Below, piece after piece: positions 18,354-27,167 of a stretch of DNA of 64,000 nt (its first letter is position 1; the number at the start of each line of letters is the position of its first letter). This DNA comes from Verrucomicrobia bacterium LW23 (GTDB lineage Bacteria; Verrucomicrobiota; Verrucomicrobiia; Methylacidiphilales; UBA1321): contig QAZA01000023.1 in the NCBI GenBank assembly GCA_003054695.1, forward strand, positions 62,001 to 126,000, written 5' to 3'. The notes under the pieces were generated by a model. It saw only the letters and a program-made list of their open reading frames with translations. It searched no databases and had not been told where the DNA came from. The translations under genes and the position numbers were made by a program.

Positions 18354-19667
18354 ATGGCAGTACTCAAGCAACGCACCGTGGCATCGGCCCAGACCGTCAA
18401 GGGACTGGCCCTGCACACGGGGAATAACGTCACCCTCACCGTCAAGCCGGCAGCACCCAACACCGGCTACATCTTCAAGCGGCTGGACCTTGCCGACGAG
18501 CCCACCGTCGCGGTCCACATCGACAACGTCAAGCAGGTGGAACGCGCCACCACCCTCGGCGAGGGCAGCGTCAAGATCCACACCGTGGAGCACCTGCTCT
18601 CCGCCCTCCGCGGCTTCGGTATCGACAACGCGCTGATTGAACTGGACGCCAACGAACCGCCCATCGGCGACGGCTCCGGCCGCATTTACGCGGAGCTGCT
18701 GACGGCCGCCGGCAGCATGGAGCAGGACGCCGTCGTCACGTTTTACGAGCTGCGCGACCCCGTTCGCGTTACCGGCAAGGACGGCGCCTACATGGTGGCC
18801 TGGCCCAGTGACAAATTTGAAGTGGCCGCGACCAACGCCAACCACCTGGGCAAGCACACGCAGTTCCTCAACTACACGCTGGACACCGCCACCTACGCCA
18901 GGGAGATTGCCCAGGCGCGCACCTTTGTGTTTTACGAAGAAGTGCAAGTGCTTCAGGAAAAAGGGCTTATCAAGGGCGGCAGCATCGAGAACGCTATCGT
19001 CATCCAGGGCGACACCATTGTGTGCCGCGAGCCCCTGCGCTACCAGGACGAGTTTGTGCGCCACAAAATCCTGGACATCATTGGCGACCTCGCGCTCTTT
19101 CCCCAGCGGCTAAAGGCCAGCATCTATGCAAGCAAGCCCAGCCACGCCCTGAATGTGGAGCTGGCCAAGGCGATCCAGAAGCAGTATCGCGCCTATGTCT
19201 CCGGGCTGATGCCGATCGAGAACATCCCGATGGGCGAGGGCGGGCTGGATATCAATGAGGTGATGAAGATCCTGCCGCACCGTTACCCCTTCCTCCTGGT
19301 GGATCGCGTGGTGAAGTTTGAGGGGCAGACGAAGGCGATCGGCCAGAAATCTGTCACCATCAACGAGCCGTTTTTCCAGGGCCACTTCCCCAGCCACCCG
19401 ATTATGCCCGGTGTGCTGCAGGTGGAGGCGATGGCCCAGGTGGCGAGCATCCTGCTGCTGCGCGCCAGCGAAAGCCCCGGCAAAATCGGCTACTTTATGA
19501 GCGCCGACAAAGTGAAATTCCGCCGCCCCGTAGTGCCCGGCGACGTGCTGATGATTAACGTGGAGCTTACCAAAGCCCGCGGCAAAATCGGCAAAGCCAA
19601 CGGCTTCTGCACCGTCAACGGCGACATCGTCAGCGAAGGCGAGCTGATGTTTGCGCTTATCGGCTAA
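18354..19667 (+). CDS. lpxC/fabZ: Fused UDP-3-O-acyl-GlcNAc deacetylase / 3-hydroxyacyl-ACP dehydratase
   Basis: 437 residues. Residues 1 to about 285 are LpxC, the zinc deacetylase that commits UDP-3-O-acyl-GlcNAc to lipid A: HTVEHLL (H76, H80), PPIGDGSG, and RHKILDIIGDLAL with the third zinc His and catalytic Asp. Residues about 295-437 are FabZ, the hot-dog dehydratase of fatty-acid elongation: LPHRYPFLLVDRV, GHFPSHPIMPGVLQVEAMAQ with catalytic His and Glu. The fusion is known in Bacteroidetes and some other phyla and joins two branches that compete for 3-hydroxyacyl-ACP. Both halves look intact. ATG 18354 has no strong ribosome binding site but starts exactly at the conserved N-terminus (KQRTV...G.ALHTG). 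lpxA follows after about 450 bp of repeats. Confidence 0.95.
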   Translation: MAVLKQRTVASAQTVKGLALHTGNNVTLTVKPAAPNTGYIFKRLDLADEPTVAVHIDNVKQVERATTLGEGSVKIHTVEHLLSALRGFGIDNALIELDANEPPIGDGSGRIYAELLTAAGSMEQDAVVTFYELRDPVRVTGKDGAYMVAWPSDKFEVAATNANHLGKHTQFLNYTLDTATYAREIAQARTFVFYEEVQVLQEKGLIKGGSIENAIVIQGDTIVCREPLRYQDEFVRHKILDIIGDLALFPQRLKASIYASKPSHALNVELAKAIQKQYRAYVSGLMPIENIPMGEGGLDINEVMKILPHRYPFLLVDRVVKFEGQTKAIGQKSVTINEPFFQGHFPSHPIMPGVLQVEAMAQVASILLLRASESPGKIGYFMSADKVKFRRPVVPGDVLMINVELTKARGKIGKANGFCTVNGDIVSEGELMFALIG

Positions 19668-20116
19668 GCGCCGTGCGCCGGCCGAGCGGGCGGGTAGCAG
19701 GGAAGGAGAGGGTTTAACCACGAATCTCACGAGTGACACGAATATTTCGGAGGGGAAATCAGGGATTTTTTTAACCACGGATCACACAGATCACACGGAA
19801 TTTACGGAGGGGACGAATGGGGAAAAGGGTTCCTTCACAATGCCACTTCCTCCGCAAGATTCGTGTCATTCGTGATTAAATAATCCCCTTTCCTCCCCTC
19901 CGCAAATTCCGTGTGATCCGTGTAATCCGTGGTTAATAAACTCCCCATTCCCCGTTTCCTCCCCTCACCTCCCCCATTCGTGCGATTCGTGTAATTCGTG
20001 GTTAAATAATCCCCGTTCATCTTTCGCCTTGTATGTAAGTGTGGACGCGATAAGAAGGTAGCCACCCACCCCCCGTAAAGAAAGAGTCCGCCTTGCACCT
20101 CCCCCGCACTAATCCC
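19668..20116. other. Intergenic region with clustered NACCACGGAT repeats
   Basis: About 450 bp between lpxC/fabZ and lpxA. Two forward units (AACCACGAATCTCACGAG at 19717; AACCACGGATCACACAGATC at 19773) face four complementary units at about 19858, 19905, 19980 and 19990, again giving a potential hairpin. No gene and no clear promoter. Confidence 0.55.
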
Positions 20117-20884
20117 ATGATCCACCCCACCGCGATAATCGACCACTCCGCCGAGCTTGGTGTGGATGTGGAGGTGGGGCCGTACTGCGTGATAGGCGCG
20201 GCGGTGCAGATTGGCGACGGCTGCCGGCTGCTCAGCCACGTCTCCATCCAGGGGCCCGTCACCATCGGGCCGGAGAACATCTTCCATCCCTTCACCGTCA
20301 TCGGCGCACGCACGCAGGATTTGAAGTACACGGCGGAGCCCACGTTCCTCTCCATCGGCGCCGGCAACAACTTCCGCGAGTTCACCACCGTGCACCGCGC
20401 CACCGCCCCCGGCAATTACACCCGCATTGGCAACAACAACAACTTCCTGGCCTACAGCCACGTAGCGCACGACTGCATTGTGGGCGACGGCTGCATCTTC
20501 TCCAACAACGGCACGCTGGCCGGGCACGTTACGGTGGACGACTACTCCATCATCTCCGGGCTCAGCGCCGTGCACCAGCATTGCCGCCTGGGCACGCTCA
20601 GTTTTGTTGGCGGCTGCACCAAAATAGTGCAGGACGTACCGCCCTACTTCATCGCCGACGGCAACCCTGCTGCCATGCGCGCCGTCAACGTCGTAGGCCT
20701 GCAACGCCACGGCTACACCGCTGAGCAGATTACGGACATCCGCAACGCCTACCGCATCCTCTACGACAAGACCCTCAACACCACCCAGGCCGTCGATAAG
20801 CTCGAAGCCGAGTACCCGGACACCGAGCACATCCGCGTCCTCATCGCTTTCGTCCGCACGTCCGCCCGCGGCATCATCCGCTAA
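20117..20884 (+). CDS. lpxA: Acyl-ACP--UDP-N-acetylglucosamine O-acyltransferase
   Basis: 255 residues, normal for LpxA, which attaches 3-hydroxyacyl from ACP to UDP-GlcNAc in the first step of lipid A synthesis. The N-terminal two thirds are a left-handed beta-helix of hexapeptide repeats (IHPTAIIDHSAELG, VEVGPYCVIGAAVQIGDGC...). The catalytic His lies in FLAYSHVAHDCIVGDGC, and GNPAAMRAVNVVGLQRHG is the usual exit from the helix into the helical C-terminus. ATG 20117 begins at the canonical MIHPTAII; longer frames read repeat sequence. It overlaps the convergent photolyase gene by 4 bp at the stop codons. Confidence 0.95.
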   Translation: MIHPTAIIDHSAELGVDVEVGPYCVIGAAVQIGDGCRLLSHVSIQGPVTIGPENIFHPFTVIGARTQDLKYTAEPTFLSIGAGNNFREFTTVHRATAPGNYTRIGNNNNFLAYSHVAHDCIVGDGCIFSNNGTLAGHVTVDDYSIISGLSAVHQHCRLGTLSFVGGCTKIVQDVPPYFIADGNPAAMRAVNVVGLQRHGYTAEQITDIRNAYRILYDKTLNTTQAVDKLEAEYPDTEHIRVLIAFVRTSARGIIR

Positions 20885-22560
20885 TCCTCCGCGTCGGCGC
20901 CCCCCTCCCGCTCCCCGCGCAGTGTTGCAAAGGCGTCCAGCGCCGCCTTGCGGGCGGCGGCGTGGTCCACAATCGGGTGCGGGTAGGTGGTGCCGAGGGT
21001 GATTCCCGCATGGCGCAGCAGGTCCGGCGCAACGTCCCACGGGTGGTGGATGTGCTTGTCACTCAGCGCCTTAAGCTCAGGCACCCACCGCCGTATGTAT
21101 GCGGCGCCCGGGTCAAACTTCTCGCCCTGCGTTATGGGGTTAAAGATGCGAAAATAGGGCGCGGCATCCGCCCCGCAGCCGGCGGACCACTGCCAGCCCA
21201 GCGTGTTCTGCGCCAGGTCCGCATCCACCAGCGTGTCCCAAAACCACTGGGCGCCCGCCTGCCAGGGCAGCAGCAAATGCTTCACCAGAAACGACGCCGT
21301 GATCATCCGCACGCGGTTATGCATCCAGCCGGTGGCCCACAGCTCGCGCATGCCCGCATCCACCATCGGGTAGCCCGTGCGGCCGCGAGTCCACGCCAGG
21401 TAGCGGCGGCGGGCCTCGTCGCCTGGGGAGGCGGCGGCCGCCTGCGACTTCGCGGGCGCCATGCGGTCGCATTCGCGCAGGTGGGCGGGGCTTTGCGGAT
21501 CGCTTACATCCGCTGCCACGTTGGGTAAAGCGCCGGGCGGCACGGGCATCCAGGGAAAGCGCCTAAAATCTTCGACCAGCGGCTCCACGGCCGTGTGGGG
21601 AAAGTGACAGAGCAGGTGATGCGAGAACTCCCGCCAGCCCAGCTCTGTCACAAACTGCCAGCGCGTCCAGCTCTCCGAGGCAATCCCGCGCTCTTGGGCA
21701 GCGACCCGCACCGCATGCCACACCTGGCGCGGACTGATCTCCCCAAAGTGCAGGTGAGGCGAAAGGCGCGAGGTTCCTGCATCGCCCGGAAAGTCGCGGC
21801 GCTCCGTGTAGCTCAGCAACCTGCTCTCCGTAAAGCGCTGCAACGCCGCGCTCGCCCCGGCCTCGCCGGGCTGCCACACTCGGGAAAATCGCCGCGCCCA
21901 GTCGACATGCGGCAACAGCGCCAGATCCGCCAGTGAGGCGGAGGCAGGCCAGCCGTTGCCGGCCGTCGCCGGCAGGTCTCCGGGGCGCGGCCCCTCGCAA
22001 GGCGCCTCCGGTGGCGTAAGGGTAAGGCAATGGCGCCAGAACGGCGTGAAGACGCGGAAAGGGCGGCCGCTCTTGTTGCGAACGCGGGGGTCCCACGGCT
22101 CGTAAAGCAGTGCCGTGCAAAAGCTTCGGGCATGCACGGGCGGCCCCGCGCTTTCGCCCGCGGGGCCGGGGAGCCCGTCGCGCAGCCGCGCCTTGATCTC
22201 CTTGTCGCGCATCAGTGCCGCGGGTTCGTAGCGGCGGTTCCACAGCACCGTGTCCGCGCCGGTTTGCCGAATCAACTCGCGCAGCACCGCCAGGGAGGAC
22301 CGCGCCTCGGCTGGCCCGTGCGGAGCGACAACGCGCAGGATCAGCCGGCTGCCCGCCTCGCGCAGCGCGCCCTCCAGCGCCAGCAGCGAGTGATGCAGCC
22401 ACCAGCGCGAAGCGGCACCGGGCGGCCACTCCCCCTCCTCCTGCGGCGCATGGATGTAGAGGGGGATGACGGGGGCGCCGGTGCGGACGGCGGCGGCAAG
22501 CGCCGAGTTGTCCCGCAGGCGCAGATCCTGCCGAAACCACACGATAACAGGAGGTTGCAT
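20881..22560 (-). CDS. phrB: Deoxyribodipyrimidine photolyase
   Basis: 559 residues; CPD photolyases are usually 450-480. It repairs UV cyclobutane pyrimidine dimers using FAD and an antenna. The N-terminus VIVWFRQDLRLRDNSAL is the alpha/beta antenna domain. The FAD domain has RLSPHLHFGEISPRQVW, TGYPMVDAGMRELWATGWMHNR, NTLGWQWSAGCGADAAPYFRIFNP and the final PIVDHAAARKAALDAF. The extra length comes from a loop before TGYP (about 40 residues, rich in Ala, Ser and charged residues) and Pro-rich loops in the linker. Motifs look complete, so it should be active. ATG 22560 begins MQPPVIVWFRQD. It is tail-to-tail with lpxA. Confidence 0.93.
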   Translation of the reverse strand: MQPPVIVWFRQDLRLRDNSALAAAVRTGAPVIPLYIHAPQEEGEWPPGAASRWWLHHSLLALEGALREAGSRLILRVVAPHGPAEARSSLAVLRELIRQTGADTVLWNRRYEPAALMRDKEIKARLRDGLPGPAGESAGPPVHARSFCTALLYEPWDPRVRNKSGRPFRVFTPFWRHCLTLTPPEAPCEGPRPGDLPATAGNGWPASASLADLALLPHVDWARRFSRVWQPGEAGASAALQRFTESRLLSYTERRDFPGDAGTSRLSPHLHFGEISPRQVWHAVRVAAQERGIASESWTRWQFVTELGWREFSHHLLCHFPHTAVEPLVEDFRRFPWMPVPPGALPNVAADVSDPQSPAHLRECDRMAPAKSQAAAASPGDEARRRYLAWTRGRTGYPMVDAGMRELWATGWMHNRVRMITASFLVKHLLLPWQAGAQWFWDTLVDADLAQNTLGWQWSAGCGADAAPYFRIFNPITQGEKFDPGAAYIRRWVPELKALSDKHIHHPWDVAPDLLRHAGITLGTTYPHPIVDHAAARKAALDAFATLRGEREGGADAED

Positions 22561-22693
22561 GGCCTTTTGGTTGAGCCCTGGGCTATAGCCTTTAGGAGGC
22601 GCGCGTTTGCTTGCCTAAGCAGTTATGCAGGCAACTACTTTGCCGGGTAAACCAATCCGTATTGGAAAAATTTTGATCTCTGTAAAATTTCAC

Positions 22694-22728
22694 TAAAAAT
22701 CCTCACGCATCGGTCGAAGCGTAAGGAT
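22694..22728 (-). terminator. Rho-independent terminator of the DUF5069-like gene
   Basis: On the minus strand ATCCTTACGC pairs with GCGTGAGGAT (one G-T pair) across 10 nt, followed by TTTTTAG. It starts 8 bp after the stop codon at 22736. Confidence 0.8.
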
Positions 22729-22735
22729 ATCCAGC

Positions 22736-23308
22736 CTACCGGCTCGACGGATTTTTGACGTACTCGACAATAGCCGCGGTATCCTCCCCCGCGCGCCAGA
22801 CTTCGCGCAAAAAGGTCGGAAGCTCCAGCCGGTGCTCGGCAAAAAAATGACGATCTCCGGCGCACCCATACATCAGCTCGTCGGGCAACTGCCCGCGCAG
22901 CTTGGCTCTGGCCTTCATTATCAGGCGCGGCAGCCAGCTTATGCCGTCCACAGCGGCGCTTTTGGCGGGAAAGTCGGCAAGCGCATAGCGCCCGGCGGGA
23001 AGCACCCCATCCTGCACCTTTGTAAAATACTCGTGGCGAACGGTTTGTACAGCAAGAACCGTTGCCCACACGGGCTCCCCGTAGTTCGCGTTGTCCTCCA
23101 CAAAGTCGTAAATCTCCTGGGCGCGAAAGCCCATGGCTTCAAGCTGGGCAACCTCAGCCGCGCTAAAGAGGGCGGAGGCGCCACGCGTTCCACCGGAAAA
23201 ACGCTCCAGGCCAAGTGTAAAGAGCGTGTGGAAAAGGTCCTGCCAGGCAGCGGAGGTGCCAGAAGCGGAGCCCACGGCGGCAGCGGATGCGGAGGAAGGT
23301 TGGGACAT
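22736..23308 (-). CDS. DUF5069-like protein
   Basis: 190 residues. The C-terminal half (WLPRLIMKARAKLRGQLPDELMYGCAGDRHFF, then LPTFLREVWRAGEDTAAIVEYV) matches my memory of the DUF5069 pattern, a family of unknown function found mainly in Verrucomicrobia: PR-x-x-x-KARA-x-L-x-G, then YGC-x-x-DR-x-FF. The N-terminal half is helical and Ala/Ser-rich. No signal peptide, so it is cytoplasmic. ATG 23308 has a G-rich stretch just upstream; earlier in-frame sequence (to 23416) looks non-coding. It ends at a clear terminator. Function unknown. Confidence 0.65.
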   Translation of the reverse strand: MSQPSSASAAAVGSASGTSAAWQDLFHTLFTLGLERFSGGTRGASALFSAAEVAQLEAMGFRAQEIYDFVEDNANYGEPVWATVLAVQTVRHEYFTKVQDGVLPAGRYALADFPAKSAAVDGISWLPRLIMKARAKLRGQLPDELMYGCAGDRHFFAEHRLELPTFLREVWRAGEDTAAIVEYVKNPSSR

Positions 23309-23980
23309 ATCCCCCCACAATAGGCGGATGCGCGGGGAAAGCAAATCCCGTCGCACGGGGGCGCGGGCTGTCGCAAAGAATTGTGCGGCAGGCACCACAG
23401 ATGTCCCTGGGTACATGGCATACTGCGTGCATGGGATGGATAAGCATCCGCTGGCCAGACGTTATGATGGAAGCACATGTGTTAACAATAAATGTAAAAA
23501 AGTGATGGTTACGGAGTATGACGAGTGATTTCCTATCGCAAGGGAATGCATCTGCATTTAATATAGGTAATAAGCAGTACGAAATGGTGTGGATGGGAAG
23601 AGAAACGCTTAACATGTAGATACAACAGCCGCTCACTTGTAGATACAAGACTCCCCTGCGTTTTGGTCTCCATTTTGCAACATAAGCCTCGATCGAATCC
23701 GCATAGCTATAAATGAGCGTCTAACTGTTGTATACATCACCTTACATTTGAATCCCATTGCATGATTATTTAAAAATTTTATTGCTTTTGCTTAGGTTTA
23801 TAAGGAATTACAAAAGGACGCATTTGCACCAGTTGCTTTGCCACCGTTCCAGTACCCGCGATAATTTAACCCCGCTTATTGATCCAGCGTAGTACATCCC
23901 TCCCCCCCATCCCGCCCCACGCTACGCCTTTCCACTGTGTTGAATCCCGCTCGTGCCGCCAGGTTCAGGCCGTATTTCCT
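23309..23980. other. Divergent AT-rich regulatory region upstream of the GntR-LacI regulator
   Basis: About 670 bp and clearly AT-richer than the surroundings between 23460 and 23880. It contains three TTGTA-N2-TACAA-like boxes and probably the promoters of both flanking genes. No gene recognised. Confidence 0.5.
23614..23737. promoter_or_regulatory. Candidate operator boxes TTGTA-N2-TACAA
   Basis: Palindromic boxes ATGTAGATACAA (23614-23625) and TTGTAGATACAA (23637-23648) lie 23 bp apart centre to centre, about two helical turns. A third, shorter one, TTGTATACAT, lies at 23728-23737. The half-sites resemble the TTGTAC-GTACAA boxes bound by AraR-type GntR/LacI hybrid repressors, and the downstream gene encodes exactly such a hybrid. 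Autoregulation is an inference. Confidence 0.5.
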
Positions 23981-25123
23981 ATGACTCCCTCCCCCCATTC
24001 CACCTCGGACTCCGGCCGCTATACGGCGCGGCAGACGGTAGCTGCCACGCTTACCCGGGAGATTATGGAGGGACTCTACTCACCGGCGCTCTCGCTGCCC
24101 TCGGAGCACCAGCTGTGTCAGCGCTTTGGCGTCAGCCGCGTTACCGTGCGGCTTGCACTGGGGGATTTGCAGAACCGCGGGCTGATTTACCGCCGCCACG
24201 GCAAGGGCACCTTTGTGCATCCCCCCACGCAAAAACCGATGAAATCGGTGGGTATGATGGTGTTGGACACCAGCGTAGCGGCATGGAGTGAGATCGGCTG
24301 CCTCATTCGCGGCGCTTTCCGCCACCTGGGAGGCCGCGGCGCGCACCTGGTCATGCTCGGTTCCGGGCCGTCCACCTGGGCGCCGGAGGTGCTGCAAACG
24401 CTCAGCGGCGTTATTGTGGTGCATGCCGGCGTGTCTCCGGACGACCTGGCCGGCCTTCGCCAGCGCTCCCTCCCCTTCGTCATCCTCGATCCCTTTGACA
24501 ACACGCTGAAACCCGCGCTGCGCCTGGGCATGGAGGCGGCCGCCGTCTCCCTGACCTACCGCCTGCTGGAGCTGGGGCACCGCCGTTTTGTCATGCTTAC
24601 CACCGGCACCCCCCTTGATACCCTGCGCACCAAAGGCGTCCAGACCGCCCTGCACGCCGAGGGCCTGAGCCAGGACACCCTGCGTGTGGAGTTTTGCGGC
24701 GCGGACGGCGAGAACGTGGACTCCATCCTGAGCACCCTGTTTGCCCCCCTTGCCGCCGCCCATGCCGGCGGCGACGGCGACAGCCCCGCCCTGTGCGCCG
24801 CGGCCGATGCCGAGCTGCCCACGGCGCTGATTGCCTGCAGCCAGATGCTGGGCCTGCACGCCTGGATGACCGCGCATCGCCTAGGCATCGCCGTGCCGGA
24901 GGAGCTCAGCATCGGCGCCTTTCTTGCCGACGGCGCCGAGCAGGTGCGCGGGCTCTCGGGCATTCAGGGCGGCTTTGCCACCAGCGGCGCCGCCGCGGCG
25001 GAGCGCCTGGAGCACGCGTTTCTCCACGGCACCCCGCTGGAGAGCTGGGACGTTGGCCACCAGCTGGTGGATGGCAACACCCTGGGCCCCCGGGGCAAGC
25101 CCAGGGCCGGGCAAGCGGGTTGA
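23981..25123 (+). CDS. GntR-family regulator with LacI-type sensor domain (AraR-like layout)
   Basis: 380 residues. Residues about 10-80 are a GntR winged helix (YTARQTVAATLTREIMEGLYSPALSLPSEHQLCQRFGVSRVTVRLALGDLQ, then GLIYRRHGKGTFV). Residues about 90-370 are a periplasmic-binding-protein-like sensor as in LacI/GalR (SVGMMVLDTSVAAW..., GVIVVHAG, LELGHRRFVMLTTG, TALIACSQMLGLHAWMTAHRLGIAVPEELSIGAF). Such hybrids usually repress sugar-use genes and release DNA when a sugar binds. No sugar genes lie directly downstream, so its targets are unknown. ATG 23981 is the first ATG next to the domain; the sequence upstream is not coding-like. Candidate operators lie 240-370 bp upstream. Confidence 0.85.
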   Translation: MTPSPHSTSDSGRYTARQTVAATLTREIMEGLYSPALSLPSEHQLCQRFGVSRVTVRLALGDLQNRGLIYRRHGKGTFVHPPTQKPMKSVGMMVLDTSVAAWSEIGCLIRGAFRHLGGRGAHLVMLGSGPSTWAPEVLQTLSGVIVVHAGVSPDDLAGLRQRSLPFVILDPFDNTLKPALRLGMEAAAVSLTYRLLELGHRRFVMLTTGTPLDTLRTKGVQTALHAEGLSQDTLRVEFCGADGENVDSILSTLFAPLAAAHAGGDGDSPALCAAADAELPTALIACSQMLGLHAWMTAHRLGIAVPEELSIGAFLADGAEQVRGLSGIQGGFATSGAAAAERLEHAFLHGTPLESWDVGHQLVDGNTLGPRGKPRAGQAG

Positions 25124-25500
25124 TCGTGGACTTGGTCTCATACCCGCGTGCACGCGATGCGCGAGAGCCGGCGCCTTTACTGCAGGGACCGGATTGTTTT
25201 GTCCTCCGGTGAATTTTACAGATATTTGGATTTTGGACTGGAAAAATCAGAGTGCTCGTGCACAATACTCTTATCTAATCCATCTACCCATGGCCGACGA
25301 GCCGGTTACCAAATAATAACTCGCGCAGCCGCTTCTTTTGGGCTATCTTTTTATTCAGATCACAAAACGGAGCAAGATCCTAAATTTATTTCTAACCTGG
25401 CCGAAGTAACGAGCAGGTCGTATTGGATCGGGTTATTTCCAGGCGCTATTCCCTCTCCCCAGCCGTACCCCCAAGGTCGAATACTCCAGGAGAACTTGCC
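25124..25500. other. Intergenic region, no gene recognised
   Basis: About 375 bp, moderately AT-rich in 25200-25400. Presumably the 3' UTR of the regulator and the promoter of the small gene at 25501. No hairpin or repeat stands out. Confidence 0.35.
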
Positions 25501-25695
25501 ATGTCTACCGTCAAACTCCCCCCCCTCAAGATTCAGGACTCCACCCGCGTTCGCGTCAGCGCGAGCGGAGAGCCGCTCTGGATCGACTTTGACCACCCGC
25601 TCATCAAGCGGGCCACACTGCTGCGCAAACAAGGGCGCAAGCAGGAGGCGGAGATGTGCCTCTTCTCGTACTTCAAGCAGTACACAGACTCCTGA
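25501..25695 (+). CDS. Small hypothetical protein (64 aa)
   Basis: 64 residues, MSTVKLPPLKIQDSTRVRV... then WIDFDHPLIKRATLLRKQGRKQEAEMCLFSYFKQYTDS. The second half looks like a single helix-turn-helix repeat of TPR style (ATLLRKQGRKQEAEMCLFSYFKQY). A good ribosome binding site, AGGAG, lies 8 nt before ATG 25501, which is the main reason to call it. No signal peptide. Function unknown. Confidence 0.55.
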   Translation: MSTVKLPPLKIQDSTRVRVSASGEPLWIDFDHPLIKRATLLRKQGRKQEAEMCLFSYFKQYTDS

Positions 25696-25799
25696 TGCCG
25701 TGGCGTCGCAGGTGGAGAGCCGTCGTATTCCTGAGTCCGTACAGATGCGGGATTAAGTACAGCCAGACACGCAGAGCCTCCGGCCTTCCGATACTCTTC

Positions 25800-25860
25800 A
25801 CCCAGGCCATACGCCCGGCTCGCGCCCTGGGCTATAGGCTTTCGCGCCTGCGGCGCTTCG
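25800..25860. repeat. Half-copy of the AGCCCAGGGT repeat (family C)
   Basis: CGCCCTGGGCTATAGGCTTTCGCGCCTGCGGCG is related to one arm of the hairpin at 17879-18094; an incomplete partner (TTCACCCAGGCCATACGC) precedes it. A similar half, GAGCCCTGGGCTATAGCC, lies near 22571. Confidence 0.5.
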
Positions 25861-25957
25861 TTGGATGCCGTGACTGCACGCCCGCCGGCGCATCAATTTA
25901 GCGGTGTACCCTTAACGCGGCTTGCGGTGCGCCGTCGATACGGTACGCTATACGACT

Positions 25958-26701
25958 GTGCCTTCCGACGTCGACACACCCCCCCGCACCCCCGCGACTG
26001 CCGCCGGCCCCGGCCGGATGTGCCCGGATTGCCGTACGCGGCCGGGCCTGCGCGAGTGCGTGGCGTTTGAGGCCGAGGACCCGTCAAGCGTCACCATGCT
26101 ATCCGACGACAGCTCGCTGACCTTTTACTGCCGCGGGTGCTACACGGCGTGGGGCCTGCCCTACCGCGTGCTGCGCCAGTTTGGCGGCACGGGCGACATG
26201 CGCGACACTCCCGTCGCGGAGCTGCCCGACTTCCCGGCCGGCACCCGCTGCATCTACTGCGACGCCGCGCCCGCCGAAGTGCTCTCCGGCGCGGACCACA
26301 TGCTGATTTGCACAGGGGAGCCCTCGTACCTCACCTACACCGGCCGCGCCCTGTGCAAGCCGTGCCATCAGTGGGAGTCGACGCTCTTCTTTGCCCGCAT
26401 GGCGCAAACCGGCATCCACGGCCTGCACGAGGTGCGCACCCTCAAGGCGGAGGTGGTGCGCGAGATGCAATGCATGCGCCTGCTTGCTCCGCAAGAGCGC
26501 GACGCACGCAAGGCCGAGGCGAATCACCTGCGCGACGAACACCCCGAAAGCGTAAGCGAAGCGCTACGCGTTAAGGCGGAGGCGCACACCCGGCTGGTGC
26601 GCGAGGTAACCGCCGCCACCGCTACCGGACGAGTCGCGCTCCCCCCTACTCCAGATCCGCGTACAGCTCCAGCAGATTTCCCTCGGGATCCGTCACCGTA
26701 A
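25958..26701 (+). CDS. Hypothetical multi-CXXC zinc-binding protein
   Basis: About 247 residues, not recognised. Cysteine pairs occur as RMCPDCRTRPGLREC, FYCRGCYTAWG, RCIYCDAAPAEV and LCKPCHQWEST, so it probably binds two zinc ions in a ribbon or knuckle arrangement. The rest is helical and charged (LKAEVVREMQCMRLLAPQERDARKAEAN). The start is uncertain: GTG 25958 is used; an in-frame TTG at 25922 and ATG in front of CPDC are alternatives, all without a good ribosome binding site. Its 3' end overlaps the convergent VOC gene by 56 bp, so the last 18 residues (Pro-rich) are doubtful. Confidence 0.55.
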   Translation: MPSDVDTPPRTPATAAGPGRMCPDCRTRPGLRECVAFEAEDPSSVTMLSDDSSLTFYCRGCYTAWGLPYRVLRQFGGTGDMRDTPVAELPDFPAGTRCIYCDAAPAEVLSGADHMLICTGEPSYLTYTGRALCKPCHQWESTLFFARMAQTGIHGLHEVRTLKAEVVREMQCMRLLAPQERDARKAEANHLRDEHPESVSEALRVKAEAHTRLVREVTAATATGRVALPPTPDPRTAPADFPRDPSP

Positions 26702-27044
26702 CGGTACGGATGCCCCAGGGCGCATCCTGAATCTGATCCAGCGCGTGCGCCCCATTGGCGATAATGCGTTGCGCCTCCCTCTCAAACTCCACAACGGACG
26801 TGTAGATGATGGCGAGGCTGAACGTCCCGTTGGTGCCACGCGGGTAGGAGAGCGCATGCGGAAACAGCTCCTCCAGCTTGTCGCGCTGGTACAGCGCCAG
26901 CCGACACGACCCGGTAACAAAGCTGGCATACGGGCTCCCCGGCGAGTAGCGCTTGATGGGAAATCCCACAACGTCGCGATAGAACGAGACCATGCGGTCC
27001 ATGTCCCTCACAAAAAGGCTGATCATCTCCAACTTGCCGGGCAT
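26646..27044 (-). CDS. VOC-family (glyoxalase/bleomycin-resistance fold) protein
   Basis: 132 residues, a single VOC unit pair. MISLFVRDMDRMVSFYRDVVGFPIKR is the typical first beta-alpha-beta module and WGIRTVTVTDPEGNLLELYADLE the typical end, with the metal-ligand Glu in LLELYAD. Members bind a divalent metal and act as lyases, dioxygenases or binding proteins; the specific reaction cannot be told. Cytoplasmic. The ATG at 27044 starts just before the fold. The 3' end overlaps the opposite zinc-protein gene. Confidence 0.85.
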   Translation of the reverse strand: MPGKLEMISLFVRDMDRMVSFYRDVVGFPIKRYSPGSPYASFVTGSCRLALYQRDKLEELFPHALSYPRGTNGTFSLAIIYTSVVEFEREAQRIIANGAHALDQIQDAPWGIRTVTVTDPEGNLLELYADLE

Positions 27045-27118
27045 AGGGATTAGACGAGTTACAACACAAAAATTGATTTCCAGCGTGAGACTTCGCCTTG
27101 GCCTCTGTTCCCCCCGCG

Positions 27119-27167
27119 ACGGCCCCCGCAGGGCCGTCAGCTACAGGGATCCAACGCCCCGCGTTGG
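27119..27167 (-). terminator. Twin hairpins after the tandem-ACT gene
   Basis: CCAACGC-CCC-GCGTTGG (27151-27167) and ACGGCCC-CCGCA-GGGCCGT (27119-27137) are both perfect. They follow the stop of the ACT gene at 27168 directly. There is no U-tract, so termination is only likely, not certain. Confidence 0.45.
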
